DNA from: Chryseobacterium lathyri
Lineage (GTDB): Bacteria; Bacteroidota; Bacteroidia; Flavobacteriales; Weeksellaceae
Reading direction: 5' to 3'
Length of the DNA stretch: 64,000 bases
Assembly: GCF_003290185.1 (NCBI RefSeq)
Contig: NZ_QNFY01000002.1
Location: 62,001-126,000, forward strand
Shown: piece after piece, positions 40,601-49,123 of the stretch
Layout of the letters: each line of letters begins with the position of its first letter
How positions within the stretch are numbered: position 1 is the stretch's first letter
The notes under the pieces: model-generated
Seen by the model: the letters and a program-made list of their open reading frames with translations, nothing else
What the model was told of the DNA's origin: nothing
Databases searched by the model: none
Translations under genes and position numbers: made by a program

Positions 40601-41488
40601 ATGAAAAAAATATTGTATTTATTATTAATCATTTCTTTGGTCTGCTGTTGTAAAAAAGAACCCAAAGATCTCCCACCTGGTACAACTTCTTCTAAAGTTG
40701 ACTCTAACAATATCAATGTCAGTATTCTGATTGATTTATCCGACCGGATTGATCCCCAAATAAACCCGAATCCAACAATGGAATATTTCCAAAGGGATAT
40801 AGAATATATTAAAGCAATCGAAAAAGGATTTCTGAACCATATCAAAACAAAAAGAATCATCACGTATAATGATCAGATGCAGGTCTTCTTCAATCCTGAG
40901 CCTTCCGACCCTAAAATCAATGACTTTACAAAAGAGCTTAAAGTTTCTTTCGATCAAAATACAAACAAAGCCTATTTCAATACCGTTGAAAAAAAATATG
41001 CTACATTACCCACCAATATTTATCAGTCTGCAATTAAAGACGGAAAATATGTAGGTTCTGATATCTGGGAATTTTTTAAAAATAAAGTCAATGATTATTG
41101 TGTAAAAGAAGATCACAAGAATATCTTGTTTATCCTGACAGACGGATACATGTATCATGAAAATTCCAAGTTTTCAGAAAAAACAAAAACCTCTTATTTA
41201 ACCTCAAAGCTTATTAAATCAAACAATTTAACAAAGTCTGATTTTAAAACGACATTTGAGAAGAATAATTTTGGTTTCGTGAAAGCCAATGATAATTTAA
41301 GCAACCTGGAAGTCATTGTACTCGGAATTAATCCTGAAAAAGGGAATCCATTTGAGGAAGCCGTTATCAAAGAATACTGGGAAAATTGGTTTAAAGAAAT
41401 GAAAATTAAAAAATATCAGATAAAATCAGCCGATTTACCTTCCAATTTAGAACCTATTATTATAAAAGCCATTACAGGTGAATCATAA
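40601..41488 (+). CDS. Lipoprotein with VWA-like domain
   Basis: The 295-residue protein has a lipoprotein signal with a triple cysteine (LLLIISLVCCCKK) followed by a VWA-type fold. The first strand and metal loop ILIDLSDRI (residues about 42-50) resembles MIDAS DxSxS but lacks the last serine. ILFILTDGYMY carries the TDG part of MIDAS. The metal site may be degenerate. It is the last gene of the operon and is followed by a strong hairpin. A surface-exposed VWA protein beside TerB fits the Ter-type association of VWA and TerB. Confidence 0.75.
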   Translation: MKKILYLLLIISLVCCCKKEPKDLPPGTTSSKVDSNNINVSILIDLSDRIDPQINPNPTMEYFQRDIEYIKAIEKGFLNHIKTKRIITYNDQMQVFFNPEPSDPKINDFTKELKVSFDQNTNKAYFNTVEKKYATLPTNIYQSAIKDGKYVGSDIWEFFKNKVNDYCVKEDHKNILFILTDGYMYHENSKFSEKTKTSYLTSKLIKSNNLTKSDFKTTFEKNNFGFVKANDNLSNLEVIVLGINPEKGNPFEEAVIKEYWENWFKEMKIKKYQIKSADLPSNLEPIIIKAITGES

Positions 41489-41512
41489 AAAATACACTCA
41501 TCGTATTTCAAA

Positions 41513-41538
41513 AAAAGCGAAGATTTCTCTTCGCTTTT
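41513..41538. terminator. Bidirectional terminator ending the ten-gene operon
   Basis: An 11-bp stem, AAAAGCGAAGA with TCTTCGCTTTT, a four-base loop, with A and T runs on both sides. It also closes the convergent acetyltransferase gene. Confidence 0.85.
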
Positions 41539-41991
41539 CTATTTTCTTATCATTTCCGTATGTGGAATATCATCTTCCAGGTATTTTTTCCCTGTATCTA
41601 CAAATCCGAATTCGGAATAAAATCTTAATAAATAATCCTGTGCCGAGATTTTAATCTCTGAAGTATGGAAACGGTTCTCTATTGTTTCTACAGCATACTT
41701 AATCAGCTGTCGCCCCAGGTTTTTTCCTCTCGCCTGTTCCGTTGTAAGAACTCTTCCGAGAGAAGTTTCATCATACTTTATTCCTTTGTCAAAAACACGG
41801 CAGTACGCAAGAATCTGACCATCTTCTTCAGCCCAGATATGAATTCCCTTCTGATCGTAATTATCCAGATCAGGATAAGGACAGTTCTGCTCGATCACAA
41901 AGACATCAATACGGGCCTTTAAGACCGAGTACAGCTCAGGAACTGTAAACTCGTCGAACGTTTTAATCTTCCAGATTATATTACTCATCAA
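41539..41991 (-). CDS. ElaA-like GNAT family N-acetyltransferase
   Basis: The 150-residue protein has the ElaA family opening (ELYSVLKARIDVFVIEQNCPYPDLDNYDQKGIHIWA). The acetyl-CoA loop is LGRVLTTEQARGKNLGRQLIKYAVE with the RGKNLG glycine pattern, and YLLRFYSEFGFVDTGKKYLEDDIPHTEM follows. ElaA proteins are GNATs whose substrates are not well known. Two ATG codons begin the gene in a row. It overlaps the ysxC stop region by 11 bases, so the two are translated from one mRNA. Confidence 0.87.
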   Translation of the reverse strand: MMSNIIWKIKTFDEFTVPELYSVLKARIDVFVIEQNCPYPDLDNYDQKGIHIWAEEDGQILAYCRVFDKGIKYDETSLGRVLTTEQARGKNLGRQLIKYAVETIENRFHTSEIKISAQDYLLRFYSEFGFVDTGKKYLEDDIPHTEMIRK

Positions 41992-42604
41992 AACTTACAT
42001 TATTATTTTTCAGGAATTCATTCGTTTTCTGAATAAAATCCAGGATCTCATCACCACCCGTTTTCTTTTCCGCAGAAGTTACATACAGTTCGGGCAAATC
42101 ATCCCAGGTTTTGTGCAGCTCGTTTTTATAGTTTTCTACATTTTGTATTGCAACATTCGGTTTCAGCTTATCAACTTTCGTGAAAACAATTGAAAAAGGA
42201 ATCCCGCTTTCCCCGCACCACTGGATAAATTCCAGATCTATCTTTTGCGGAGTATGTCGTGAATCTACCAAAACGAAAAGGTTCACCAGGTTTCTTCTGT
42301 TCAGAATATAATTGGTAATCAGCTTTTCAAAATCCTTTCTTATAGATTTTGAAACCTTTGCATATCCATAACCCGGTAAATCCGTCAGATACCAGTCTTC
42401 ATTTACTAAAAAATGATTGATCAGCTGAGTTTTTCCCGGAGTTCCGGAAGTTTTTGCCAGATCCTTGTGATTCATCATCGCATTAATCAGTGATGATTTT
42501 CCGACATTAGACCTTCCGATAAAAGCATATTCAGGCATAGTAGGCTCTGGGCATTCCTGCCATTTCCCACTACTCTTTACAAAATTTGCTGTTTTAATAA
42601 CCAT
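41981..42604 (-). CDS. ysxC: Ribosome biogenesis GTPase YsxC/YihA (EngB)
   Basis: The 207-residue GTPase is needed for late 50S ribosomal subunit assembly. The G1 motif GRSNVGKS is at residues 30-37, G3 is DLPGYG, and G4 appears as TKVD in VFTKVDKL. The size and the TSLINALM-like stretch are typical for EngB. The gene is on the minus strand, with the acetyltransferase gene overlapping its 3' end. A terminator separates it from the hydrolase gene upstream. Confidence 0.96.
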   Translation of the reverse strand: MVIKTANFVKSSGKWQECPEPTMPEYAFIGRSNVGKSSLINAMMNHKDLAKTSGTPGKTQLINHFLVNEDWYLTDLPGYGYAKVSKSIRKDFEKLITNYILNRRNLVNLFVLVDSRHTPQKIDLEFIQWCGESGIPFSIVFTKVDKLKPNVAIQNVENYKNELHKTWDDLPELYVTSAEKKTGGDEILDFIQKTNEFLKNNNVSFDE

Positions 42605-42626
42605 TTCTCGAATATTTTAGAAAAAC

Positions 42627-42655
42627 AAACCATTAAGAAAAGCTCTTAATGGTTT
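42627..42655 (-). terminator. Terminator of the alpha/beta hydrolase gene
   Basis: AAACCATTAAGA, a five-base loop, TCTTAATGGTTT: a perfect 12-bp stem between the hydrolase stop (42669) and the ysxC start (42604). On the minus strand it is followed by a T-rich run. Confidence 0.8.
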
Positions 42656-42668
42656 ATTATTATTTGTT

Positions 42669-43430
42669 TTAAACTTTGTCTTTTAACCAGCTGTAGAGAA
42701 TTTCATTGAATTCGTCCGGCTTCTCCATCATCGCAGCATGTCCGCATTTCTCGATCCAGAAGAGATCTGAATTTGGAATAAACTTATGCATATCTTCAGC
42801 CACTTCAGGAGGTGTTACATTATCCTGTCTCCCCCAGATCAAACACGTAGGGGTTAAAATCTTAGGAAGGTCGTTCAGCATATTATGTTTAATAGCGCTT
42901 CTTGCCAGCATTACTGTTTTTATTCCTTTCATTCTGTCATTTACTACAGAAAAAACCTCGTCTACAAGATCTTCTGTGGCGATAGCAGGATCATAGAAAA
43001 CCTCTTCCGTTTTCTTCCTTATGTAGGAACGGTCGTTTTTTCTTGGGAAACTGTCTCCGAAAGTTCTTTCATACAATCCAGAGCTTCCTGTTAATACAAG
43101 ATTTTTCACCAGGTCCGGCCTTGCCAGAGTCAGAATAAGTCCCACATGTCCTCCCATAGAGTTTCCTACAATAGTAACAGGTCCGGAAATATGACTTTCT
43201 ATAAACTTGATAATATATTTGGCAATAGTGGTAAGATTAGTATTGAGTACCGGTAAATCATAGATAGGCAACTGAGGAACATATACCTTGAATCCCTTTT
43301 CCGAAAAAAAATCTACCATCTTATCGAAATTACTCAAACCACCCATTAAACCGTGCAACAGCACCAATGGATGTCCTTCTCCCGCCTCTACAAAAGTATA
43401 TTTCTTTTCTTTTTTTGTACTAAATATCAT
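42669..43430 (-). CDS. Alpha/beta hydrolase
   Basis: From the ATG at 43430 the protein has 253 residues. The oxyanion HG motif is VLLHGLMGGLSNF, the nucleophile elbow is VGNSMGGHVGL, and a late His is in EKCGHAAMMEKPDEF, giving a full Ser-Asp-His triad. A TATTTTTG promoter box (43453-43460) between this ATG and an in-frame upstream codon at 43475 argues for 43430. The substrate is not evident; the family includes esterases and C-C bond hydrolases. Confidence 0.85.
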   Translation of the reverse strand: MIFSTKKEKKYTFVEAGEGHPLVLLHGLMGGLSNFDKMVDFFSEKGFKVYVPQLPIYDLPVLNTNLTTIAKYIIKFIESHISGPVTIVGNSMGGHVGLILTLARPDLVKNLVLTGSSGLYERTFGDSFPRKNDRSYIRKKTEEVFYDPAIATEDLVDEVFSVVNDRMKGIKTVMLARSAIKHNMLNDLPKILTPTCLIWGRQDNVTPPEVAEDMHKFIPNSDLFWIEKCGHAAMMEKPDEFNEILYSWLKDKV

Positions 43431-43452
43431 AAAATGCCTTAATAAAGCTCTG

Positions 43453-43460
43453 CAAAAATA
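43453..43460 (-). promoter_or_regulatory. -7 box (TATTTTTG) of the hydrolase gene
   Basis: Minus-strand TAnnTTTG match 22 bases before the ATG at 43430. Confidence 0.5.
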
Positions 43461-43653
43461 CAAATTAAACCTCAAAAAAATTTTGATTACCCTAATTTAA
43501 ACTAAAAATAATATAATATCATCCTTTTTCTTTACTTTTTTCAGAACCTCTTTACTATGGCCTAAATAACATATTTTACAACAAACAACATATCAATTAC
43601 TTACCCGTTTCAAATTGAATCTTTAATAAAACTTATTAACATTAAGTCAAAAA

Positions 43654-43696
43654 GTGGGAAAAAGTGGGAAATTTTGGAAATTATTATATAAATTTG
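43654..43696 (+). promoter_or_regulatory. MraZ-type operator and dcw promoter
   Basis: Two copies of AAAGTGGGAA (43651-43660 and 43661-43670), with a third related TTGGAA at 43675-43680, put TGGGA-type steps 10 bases apart. MraZ of other bacteria binds TGGGN direct repeats of this kind in its own promoter. The -7 box TAAATTTG is at 43689-43696, six bases before the mraZ ATG at 43703, so the transcript is nearly leaderless. Confidence 0.7.
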
Positions 43697-43702
43697 TCCC
43701 AA

Positions 43703-44161
43703 ATGAAAAGTTTCATTGGAACATATGAGTGTAAAATTGACGACAAAGGCCGTTTAAAAGTTCCCTCCTCCCTGATCAAACAGATGGAAAACTTCGACGA
43801 TAAGGCATTTGTAGTCAAGAGATCTGTGTTCCAACCTTGCCTCGAAGTCTATCCTATGAATGCATGGGACAAACTGATGGGCAAAATTAATAAGCTAAAC
43901 AGATTCATTAAAAAGAATGCTGATTTCATTCGAATGTTTACGGCAGGGGTAAAAACAGTAGAGTTGGACAATGCGGGAAGACTTCAGATCTCAAAAGATC
44001 TGGTTCATTTTGCAAACCTTCAGAAAGATACTGTCATTACCAGCGCAGGAGAGCTTTTTGAAATTTGGGATAAAGAAGCCTATGAAAAGGTGATTTCTAC
44101 CAATGAAGCTGATTTTGCAAGCCTGGCCGAAGATGTAATGGGCTCTTTCGATGAAGAATAA
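43703..44161 (+). CDS. mraZ: Division/cell wall cluster transcriptional regulator MraZ
   Basis: From the ATG at 43703 the protein has 152 residues. Two SpoVT-AbrB-type DNA-binding domains are visible, with IGTYECKIDDKGRLKVPSSL (about 4-23) and VELDNAGRLQISKDL (about 92-106). MraZ represses or modulates the dcw operon by binding TGGGN repeats, which are present just upstream. The upstream in-frame GTG lies in those repeats and is not the start. It is the first gene of the dcw cluster, 41 bases before rsmH. Confidence 0.93.
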   Translation: MKSFIGTYECKIDDKGRLKVPSSLIKQMENFDDKAFVVKRSVFQPCLEVYPMNAWDKLMGKINKLNRFIKKNADFIRMFTAGVKTVELDNAGRLQISKDLVHFANLQKDTVITSAGELFEIWDKEAYEKVISTNEADFASLAEDVMGSFDEE

Positions 44162-44202
44162 ACCACACTTGCAGTAAAAAGCAAGTAAAAACACAATTAA
44201 GT

Positions 44203-45096
44203 ATGTACCACAACCCCGTTTTATTGAAGCAGAGCGTTGATGATTTGGTGACGAATCCTGACGGAATATACGTGGACTGCACTTTTGGAGGAGGAGGCCA
44301 TTCAAGAGAAATTTTGAGCAGACTTTCAGAAAAAGGAAAACTTTTCAGTTTTGATCAGGATCTGGATGCTCTTAAAAATACAATTGACGATCCCAGATTT
44401 ACACTGGTGAATCAGAATTTCAGGTTTTTGGAAAACTCTATGCTGATGTATGGTATTTCCCAGATAGACGGAGTATTGGCAGACCTTGGTGTTTCATCCC
44501 ATCAGTTTGATGAGGCAGAAAGAGGTTTTTCTACCAGAAACAACGCTCCTCTGGACATGAGAATGAACGTGATGCAGAATCTTGATGCCAAGAGAGTAAT
44601 CAATGAATATGAGGAAACTGAGCTTGCCGATATTTTTTATCATTACGGTGAATTGAGAGAAGCAAGAAAGCTGGCAAGAGATATTGTTCATCACAGAAAA
44701 ACGAAAACCATCACGACGACCGAAGACCTGAAAAAACTTTTCAGCTACCTTCCGCCCCATAAGGTTAATAAATTCTATGCACAGCTTTTTCAGGCAATAA
44801 GAATAGAAGTTAACCAGGAGCTTGAAGCCCTGAAAGAAATGCTTGTTCAGTCTCTGAATATTTTAAAACCCGGAGGAAGACTTGTCGTGATTTCTTACCA
44901 TTCATTAGAAGACCGTCTGGTAAAAAGATTCCTTAAAAACGGAATGTTTGAAGGAGAGCAGCAGAGAGACATCTACGGAAACTATAAAAAGGTATTCGAA
45001 TTGCTTAAAAGTAAAGCGATCATCCCGGATGACAAGGAGATTGAAGAAAACTCAAGAGCAAGAAGTGCAAAAATGAGAACCGGAATTAAAGTGTAA
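44203..45096 (+). CDS. rsmH: 16S rRNA (cytosine1402-N4)-methyltransferase
   Basis: The 297-residue enzyme transfers a methyl from SAM to 16S rRNA C1402. It begins MYHNPVLLKQSVDDL, the hallmark of RsmH. The SAM loop is DCTFGGGGHSREIL, and DLGVSSHQFDEAERGFSTRNNAPLDMRM is diagnostic. The C-terminus KMRTGIKV is typical. It is the second dcw gene. A repeat-rich spacer of 113 bases follows before ftsL. Confidence 0.96.
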   Translation: MYHNPVLLKQSVDDLVTNPDGIYVDCTFGGGGHSREILSRLSEKGKLFSFDQDLDALKNTIDDPRFTLVNQNFRFLENSMLMYGISQIDGVLADLGVSSHQFDEAERGFSTRNNAPLDMRMNVMQNLDAKRVINEYEETELADIFYHYGELREARKLARDIVHHRKTKTITTTEDLKKLFSYLPPHKVNKFYAQLFQAIRIEVNQELEALKEMLVQSLNILKPGGRLVVISYHSLEDRLVKRFLKNGMFEGEQQRDIYGNYKKVFELLKSKAIIPDDKEIEENSRARSAKMRTGIKV

Positions 45097-45209
45097 AAGT
45101 GAATGGCAAATAAGTGAATTGTCAATTGTGAAAAGTGAATAAAGATTCATAAGAAATTGACCATTGACAGGCAAAGCGGATTCACTGCAAACAAATTGAC
45201 ATAAACAAA
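45097..45209 (+). repeat. Repeat-rich rsmH-ftsL spacer
   Basis: The spacer holds four to five copies of GTGAAT- or TTGAC-type steps (GTGAATGG, GTGAATTGTCAATTGTG, AGTGAATAAAGATTCAT, ATTGACCATTGACAGG) with several short inverted arms. It resembles decayed intergenic repeats seen elsewhere in this cluster. No promoter box is clear. Confidence 0.45.
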
Positions 45210-45575
45210 TTGGCAAAACGAACAACAAATCGCCCTCAGAAGAAGCTCACTTTTATAGACATTATAAAAGGAAACTTTCTGAACCGTGATGAGATCAAAA
45301 CTCATTACAGGTATTTTTTGCTGTTGTTCATCCTCATGATGGCGATGATTTATAGCAATCACCTCGTCAACAAGAAGATCAAAATTGTCAATGCATTAAA
45401 AGAAGAAACTGAAGAATATAAATCAAGAAACGCTTACGCCCAGAGTAAGCTGATCAAAGTAAAAATGGAATCCCAACTGGGGAAGGAAGTAGCAAAAGAC
45501 TCACTGATGACTTTGGAAAACCATCCTCATAAATTGCTAATCAAACTGGACAGTACAGATGCAAAAACAAAATGA
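45210..45575 (+). CDS. ftsL: FtsL-like division protein
   Basis: The protein (121 residues) has a basic N-terminus, one membrane helix (about 35-52, YFLLLFILMMAMIYSNHLV) and a periplasmic coiled coil (NALKEETEEYKSRNAYAQSKLIKVKMESQLGKEVAKDS). This is the bitopic FtsL layout, and it sits where ftsL belongs, between rsmH and the PBP gene. FtsL links FtsB/FtsQ to FtsW/FtsI in the divisome. There is no ATG before residue 42, so the TTG at 45210 (MAKRTTNRPQKK) is the start. It overlaps the PBP gene by 17 bases. Confidence 0.8.
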   Translation: MAKRTTNRPQKKLTFIDIIKGNFLNRDEIKTHYRYFLLLFILMMAMIYSNHLVNKKIKIVNALKEETEEYKSRNAYAQSKLIKVKMESQLGKEVAKDSLMTLENHPHKLLIKLDSTDAKTK

Positions 45576-47550
45576 ATACGATAACAAACGTAAAAAAACG
45601 TTAAGGTGGGGCTACCTCTTCGCTGTAGGAGTCTTGTGCGTATTTGTGATGTTTCTTGCTAGGATCGTGATCCTGCAAAACACTAATGTTCAGGAAATTA
45701 AGGACGATTACATTAATAAAAATTACCGCGAAGCTACTCTTAAGGCTGCCCGCGGAAACCTGTTCGCTTCAGACGGATCCATTCTGGCAACAACCGTAAT
45801 GCGCTATGATATCTATCTTGATTTTAAAACAATGAAGGATACTATCTACAGCAACAATATCGGTGCATTAACGGATTCTTTGAGCAAAATGTTCGGAAAA
45901 CCCAGAGGAGAATTCAGAAAGAAATTTGACGAACAGAAAAAGAAGAAAAACCAATACTATACTTTAGTTAAAGGGCTCGACTTTGATGAGTACGACAGGA
46001 TCAGAAACTTCCCAATCTTCAAAAAAGGAAAAAATAAAGGCGGTTTTATCGTCGACAGAAATTATAAAAGAGAACTGGCTACATCAGAAATTGGAGCGGG
46101 AACCATCGGTATGGATAACGGCGAAGTGAAAGCCGGTCTTGAAGGCGCTTTTTCTAAATACCTTACAGGAACCGACGGAAAAAGATTGGAGCAAAGGATC
46201 AACTCATCCCAATGGAAGCCCATCGACTACTGGAAGGTAAAAGAACCGGTGGACGGTGAAGATGTTTACACCACTTTAGACCTTAGAATTCAGGATATTG
46301 CCCACTCTGCTTTAGAGAAACAGCTGATCACTTTTGAAGCCAAGCACGGAACAGTGATCGTCATGGAAACCGAAACCGGAAAAGTACGGGCTCTTGTCAA
46401 CCTGAGAAGAATGGAATCAGGAGGATATGAAGATTCTTATAATTATGCTTTAAAAGACAATATCGAACCGGGATCAACCTTTAAAACCATTTCACTTTTA
46501 GCAGCAATGGACGACGGCTTCATTGATGAAAATACAACCGTAAATGTAGGAGGCGGAGTCTGGACTTATGCCAAGCAGAGAATTTCAGACGGTCATGGCG
46601 GGGGAACTTATGATATAAGTGATGTTTTAGCCAAATCAAGCAACGTGGGAACCGCAAAATTGATTACAAAATATTATGCGGAAAAACCACAGATCTTTCT
46701 TGATCACCTGAGAAGATGGAAATTATTCGACAAAATGGATATCGAGCTTCCGGGAATCACAAAACCGAAAATCGTAACTCCACAAAACAAGAGATGGAAT
46801 GCCGCAACACTGGCTTCAATTTCTTACGGATATTCATCAAATATCAACCTGTTACAGCTAACAACCTTCTATAACGGGGTTGCTAACGGCGGTAAAATGC
46901 TTAAACCTCTGTTCATCGACAAGATCATGAAAGAAGGAAAAGTAGTCTACAGTGCGAAGCCCGAAGTAATGGTGAACAAAATGGCATCAGAAAAAGCGAT
47001 TAAAATGATGACCAGCGCACTTACCAAAGCCGTAGAAAAAGGAACGGGACGAAGCATCTTTACACCCAACCTGAAAATGGCAGGAAAAACAGGTACCGCA
47101 AGATTTGAATACTGGTTGCCGGGCCCAATGAAGTACCGCGCATCATTTGCCGGCTTCTACCCTGCAGACCAACCGAAATATACCTGCTATGTGATGATTA
47201 GTGAGCCCAATACCGCAAAAGGTTTTTATGGGGGATCCGTTTCAGCTCCGGTATTTAAAGAAATTGCAGGAAAAACATTCCTGAAGACCCCGCAGAATAT
47301 TGAAAAAGAAATGCTGGTAGACAGAAAGGTGAATCTCAGTAAAATGGTAGAGCCTAATGTAAAGGTAGCTGTTAATAATAAACAGATGCCTAATGTAGTA
47401 GGCCTCATCGGTAAAAATGTGATCCCCCAACTGGAAAACTTAGGTTACAGAATTGATTATAAAGGTGTTGGAAGAATTAAAGAACAGTTCCCGCTGGAGG
47501 GCACAATAATCAGCAAAAACCAGAGAATTTATTTGTCTCTGCAGAATTAA
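45559..47550 (+). CDS. ftsI: Division-type penicillin-binding protein with PASTA domain (FtsI-like)
   Basis: This 663-residue class B transpeptidase has an N-terminal membrane helix (about 14-35) and a pedestal domain. The active-site motifs are S306-TF-K309, SSN at 360-362 and KTGT at 510-513. A C-terminal PASTA domain follows (about 600-663: QMPNVVGLIGKNVIPQLENLGYRIDYKG). It crosslinks septal peptidoglycan. The PASTA domain is absent from E. coli FtsI but common in this phylum. It overlaps the FtsL gene and is 66 bases before murE. Confidence 0.95.
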   Translation: MQKQNEYDNKRKKTLRWGYLFAVGVLCVFVMFLARIVILQNTNVQEIKDDYINKNYREATLKAARGNLFASDGSILATTVMRYDIYLDFKTMKDTIYSNNIGALTDSLSKMFGKPRGEFRKKFDEQKKKKNQYYTLVKGLDFDEYDRIRNFPIFKKGKNKGGFIVDRNYKRELATSEIGAGTIGMDNGEVKAGLEGAFSKYLTGTDGKRLEQRINSSQWKPIDYWKVKEPVDGEDVYTTLDLRIQDIAHSALEKQLITFEAKHGTVIVMETETGKVRALVNLRRMESGGYEDSYNYALKDNIEPGSTFKTISLLAAMDDGFIDENTTVNVGGGVWTYAKQRISDGHGGGTYDISDVLAKSSNVGTAKLITKYYAEKPQIFLDHLRRWKLFDKMDIELPGITKPKIVTPQNKRWNAATLASISYGYSSNINLLQLTTFYNGVANGGKMLKPLFIDKIMKEGKVVYSAKPEVMVNKMASEKAIKMMTSALTKAVEKGTGRSIFTPNLKMAGKTGTARFEYWLPGPMKYRASFAGFYPADQPKYTCYVMISEPNTAKGFYGGSVSAPVFKEIAGKTFLKTPQNIEKEMLVDRKVNLSKMVEPNVKVAVNNKQMPNVVGLIGKNVIPQLENLGYRIDYKGVGRIKEQFPLEGTIISKNQRIYLSLQN

Positions 47551-47615
47551 AATAACAGAAACAAGTCTCAAAGGACTACTAATAAAGGATAGGAAAAATT
47601 CCTCTCAGATATAAA

Positions 47616-49076
47616 ATGATAATAACAGAATTATTAAAAAGGATCCCAGTTTTAGAAATTCACGGCGAAGATACCCGTGAGGTTTCCGAATTGGTTTTCG
47701 ACAGCAGAAAGGTTACGGAAGACTCACTCTATGTAGCAGTGAGAGGAACCGTTGCAGACGGACACTCTTACATTGCATCATCTGTTGAAAAAGGTGCAAA
47801 AGCTATTGTATGTGAAGAGTTTCCAGAAACCATGGATGAAAGCGTTACCTACATCAAGGTGAAAGATTCATCTAAAGCATTGGGACATTTGGCATCCAAT
47901 TTTTATGGAAATCCGTCACAAAAGCTTAAACTGATCGGAGTTACCGGAACCAACGGAAAAACATCTGTATCTACCCTTCTTTTTGATGTATTCAAAAACC
48001 TGGGGTACGATTCTGCACTGCTTTCTACAGTGGAAATCAGAATCGGCGAAAAAATTATCCCGGCAACGCATACAACTCCGGATGTTATTACCATTAATAA
48101 AATTTTAGCCCAGGCTGTTGAAGAAGGCTGCGAATTTGCTTTTATGGAAGTAAGTTCTCACGGAATTGCTCAAAACAGAATCGAAGGTTTACATTTTAAA
48201 GTGGCTGGTTTCACCAACCTTACTCATGATCATTTAGACTATCATAAAACGTTCGATGAATATCTGAAAACAAAGAAAAGATTTTTTGACGAACTGGAAG
48301 ATACAGCCATAGCCATCACCAATGTGGATGATAAAAACGGGATGGTGATGCTTCAGAATACAAAGGCAAAGAAAAAGTCTTACGCTATGAAAACCATGGC
48401 AGATTACCACGGAAAATCTTTAGAAATAGATTTCAATGGAATGCTGCTGAACTTTAACGGAAAGGAATTCTGGACTACACTGACAGGAAAATTCAACATT
48501 TATAATCTACTGCTGGTTTTCGGAATTGCTTCCGAACTTGGTTTTGAGCAGGATGAAATTTTGCAGGCAATCAGCAAACTGAAAAGAGTTTCCGGAAGGT
48601 TTGAAACATTCAAATCAGATGGCGGAATTTTCTTCATTGTTGATTATGCGCACACGCCGGATGCATTAGAAAATATTTTGGAAAGCATCAACGATATCAG
48701 AACGAAAAATGAAAGGCTGATCACCGTTTTCGGGTGTGGAGGTGATAGAGATCACTCCAAAAGGCCTGAAATGGGAAATATTGCCACTAAAAAATCAACA
48801 CTGGCAATCATCACTTCAGATAATCCCAGAACCGAAGATCCCGCCCAGATCATCAAAGAAATTGAAGCAGGCGTTGAACCTCAGAACTTCAGCAAATACA
48901 CTTCAATTCCGGACAGAAAAGAGGCTATAAAAATGGCAATCAGGTTCGCAGAACCAAGAGATATAGTGTTAGTAGCCGGAAAAGGGCATGAAAACTATCA
49001 GGACATTAATGGTGTGAAACATCATTTTGACGACAAAGAAACGATCAACGAACTTTGGAAGTTAATGAGCAAATAA
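47616..49076 (+). CDS. murE: UDP-N-acetylmuramoyl-tripeptide synthetase MurE (meso-DAP adding)
   Basis: The 486-residue ligase adds meso-diaminopimelate to UDP-MurNAc-Ala-Glu. The ATP loop is VTGTNGKTS, followed by TTPD and EVSSHGIAQNRI. The substrate-selecting motif is DNPR at residues 402-405 (TSDNPRTEDP), which marks DAP rather than lysine enzymes. It lies between the PBP gene and the IVP gene. Confidence 0.96.
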   Translation: MIITELLKRIPVLEIHGEDTREVSELVFDSRKVTEDSLYVAVRGTVADGHSYIASSVEKGAKAIVCEEFPETMDESVTYIKVKDSSKALGHLASNFYGNPSQKLKLIGVTGTNGKTSVSTLLFDVFKNLGYDSALLSTVEIRIGEKIIPATHTTPDVITINKILAQAVEEGCEFAFMEVSSHGIAQNRIEGLHFKVAGFTNLTHDHLDYHKTFDEYLKTKKRFFDELEDTAIAITNVDDKNGMVMLQNTKAKKKSYAMKTMADYHGKSLEIDFNGMLLNFNGKEFWTTLTGKFNIYNLLLVFGIASELGFEQDEILQAISKLKRVSGRFETFKSDGGIFFIVDYAHTPDALENILESINDIRTKNERLITVFGCGGDRDHSKRPEMGNIATKKSTLAIITSDNPRTEDPAQIIKEIEAGVEPQNFSKYTSIPDRKEAIKMAIRFAEPRDIVLVAGKGHENYQDINGVKHHFDDKETINELWKLMSK

Positions 49077-49123
49077 AAATAAGATTAAAAGATTTAAATT
49101 ATTTAAAGGATTAAAAAATTTTG

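Noticed and set aside
45210-45575. Later ATG start for the FtsL-like gene
   Set aside because: The next in-frame ATG is inside the membrane helix and would remove the basic N-terminus.
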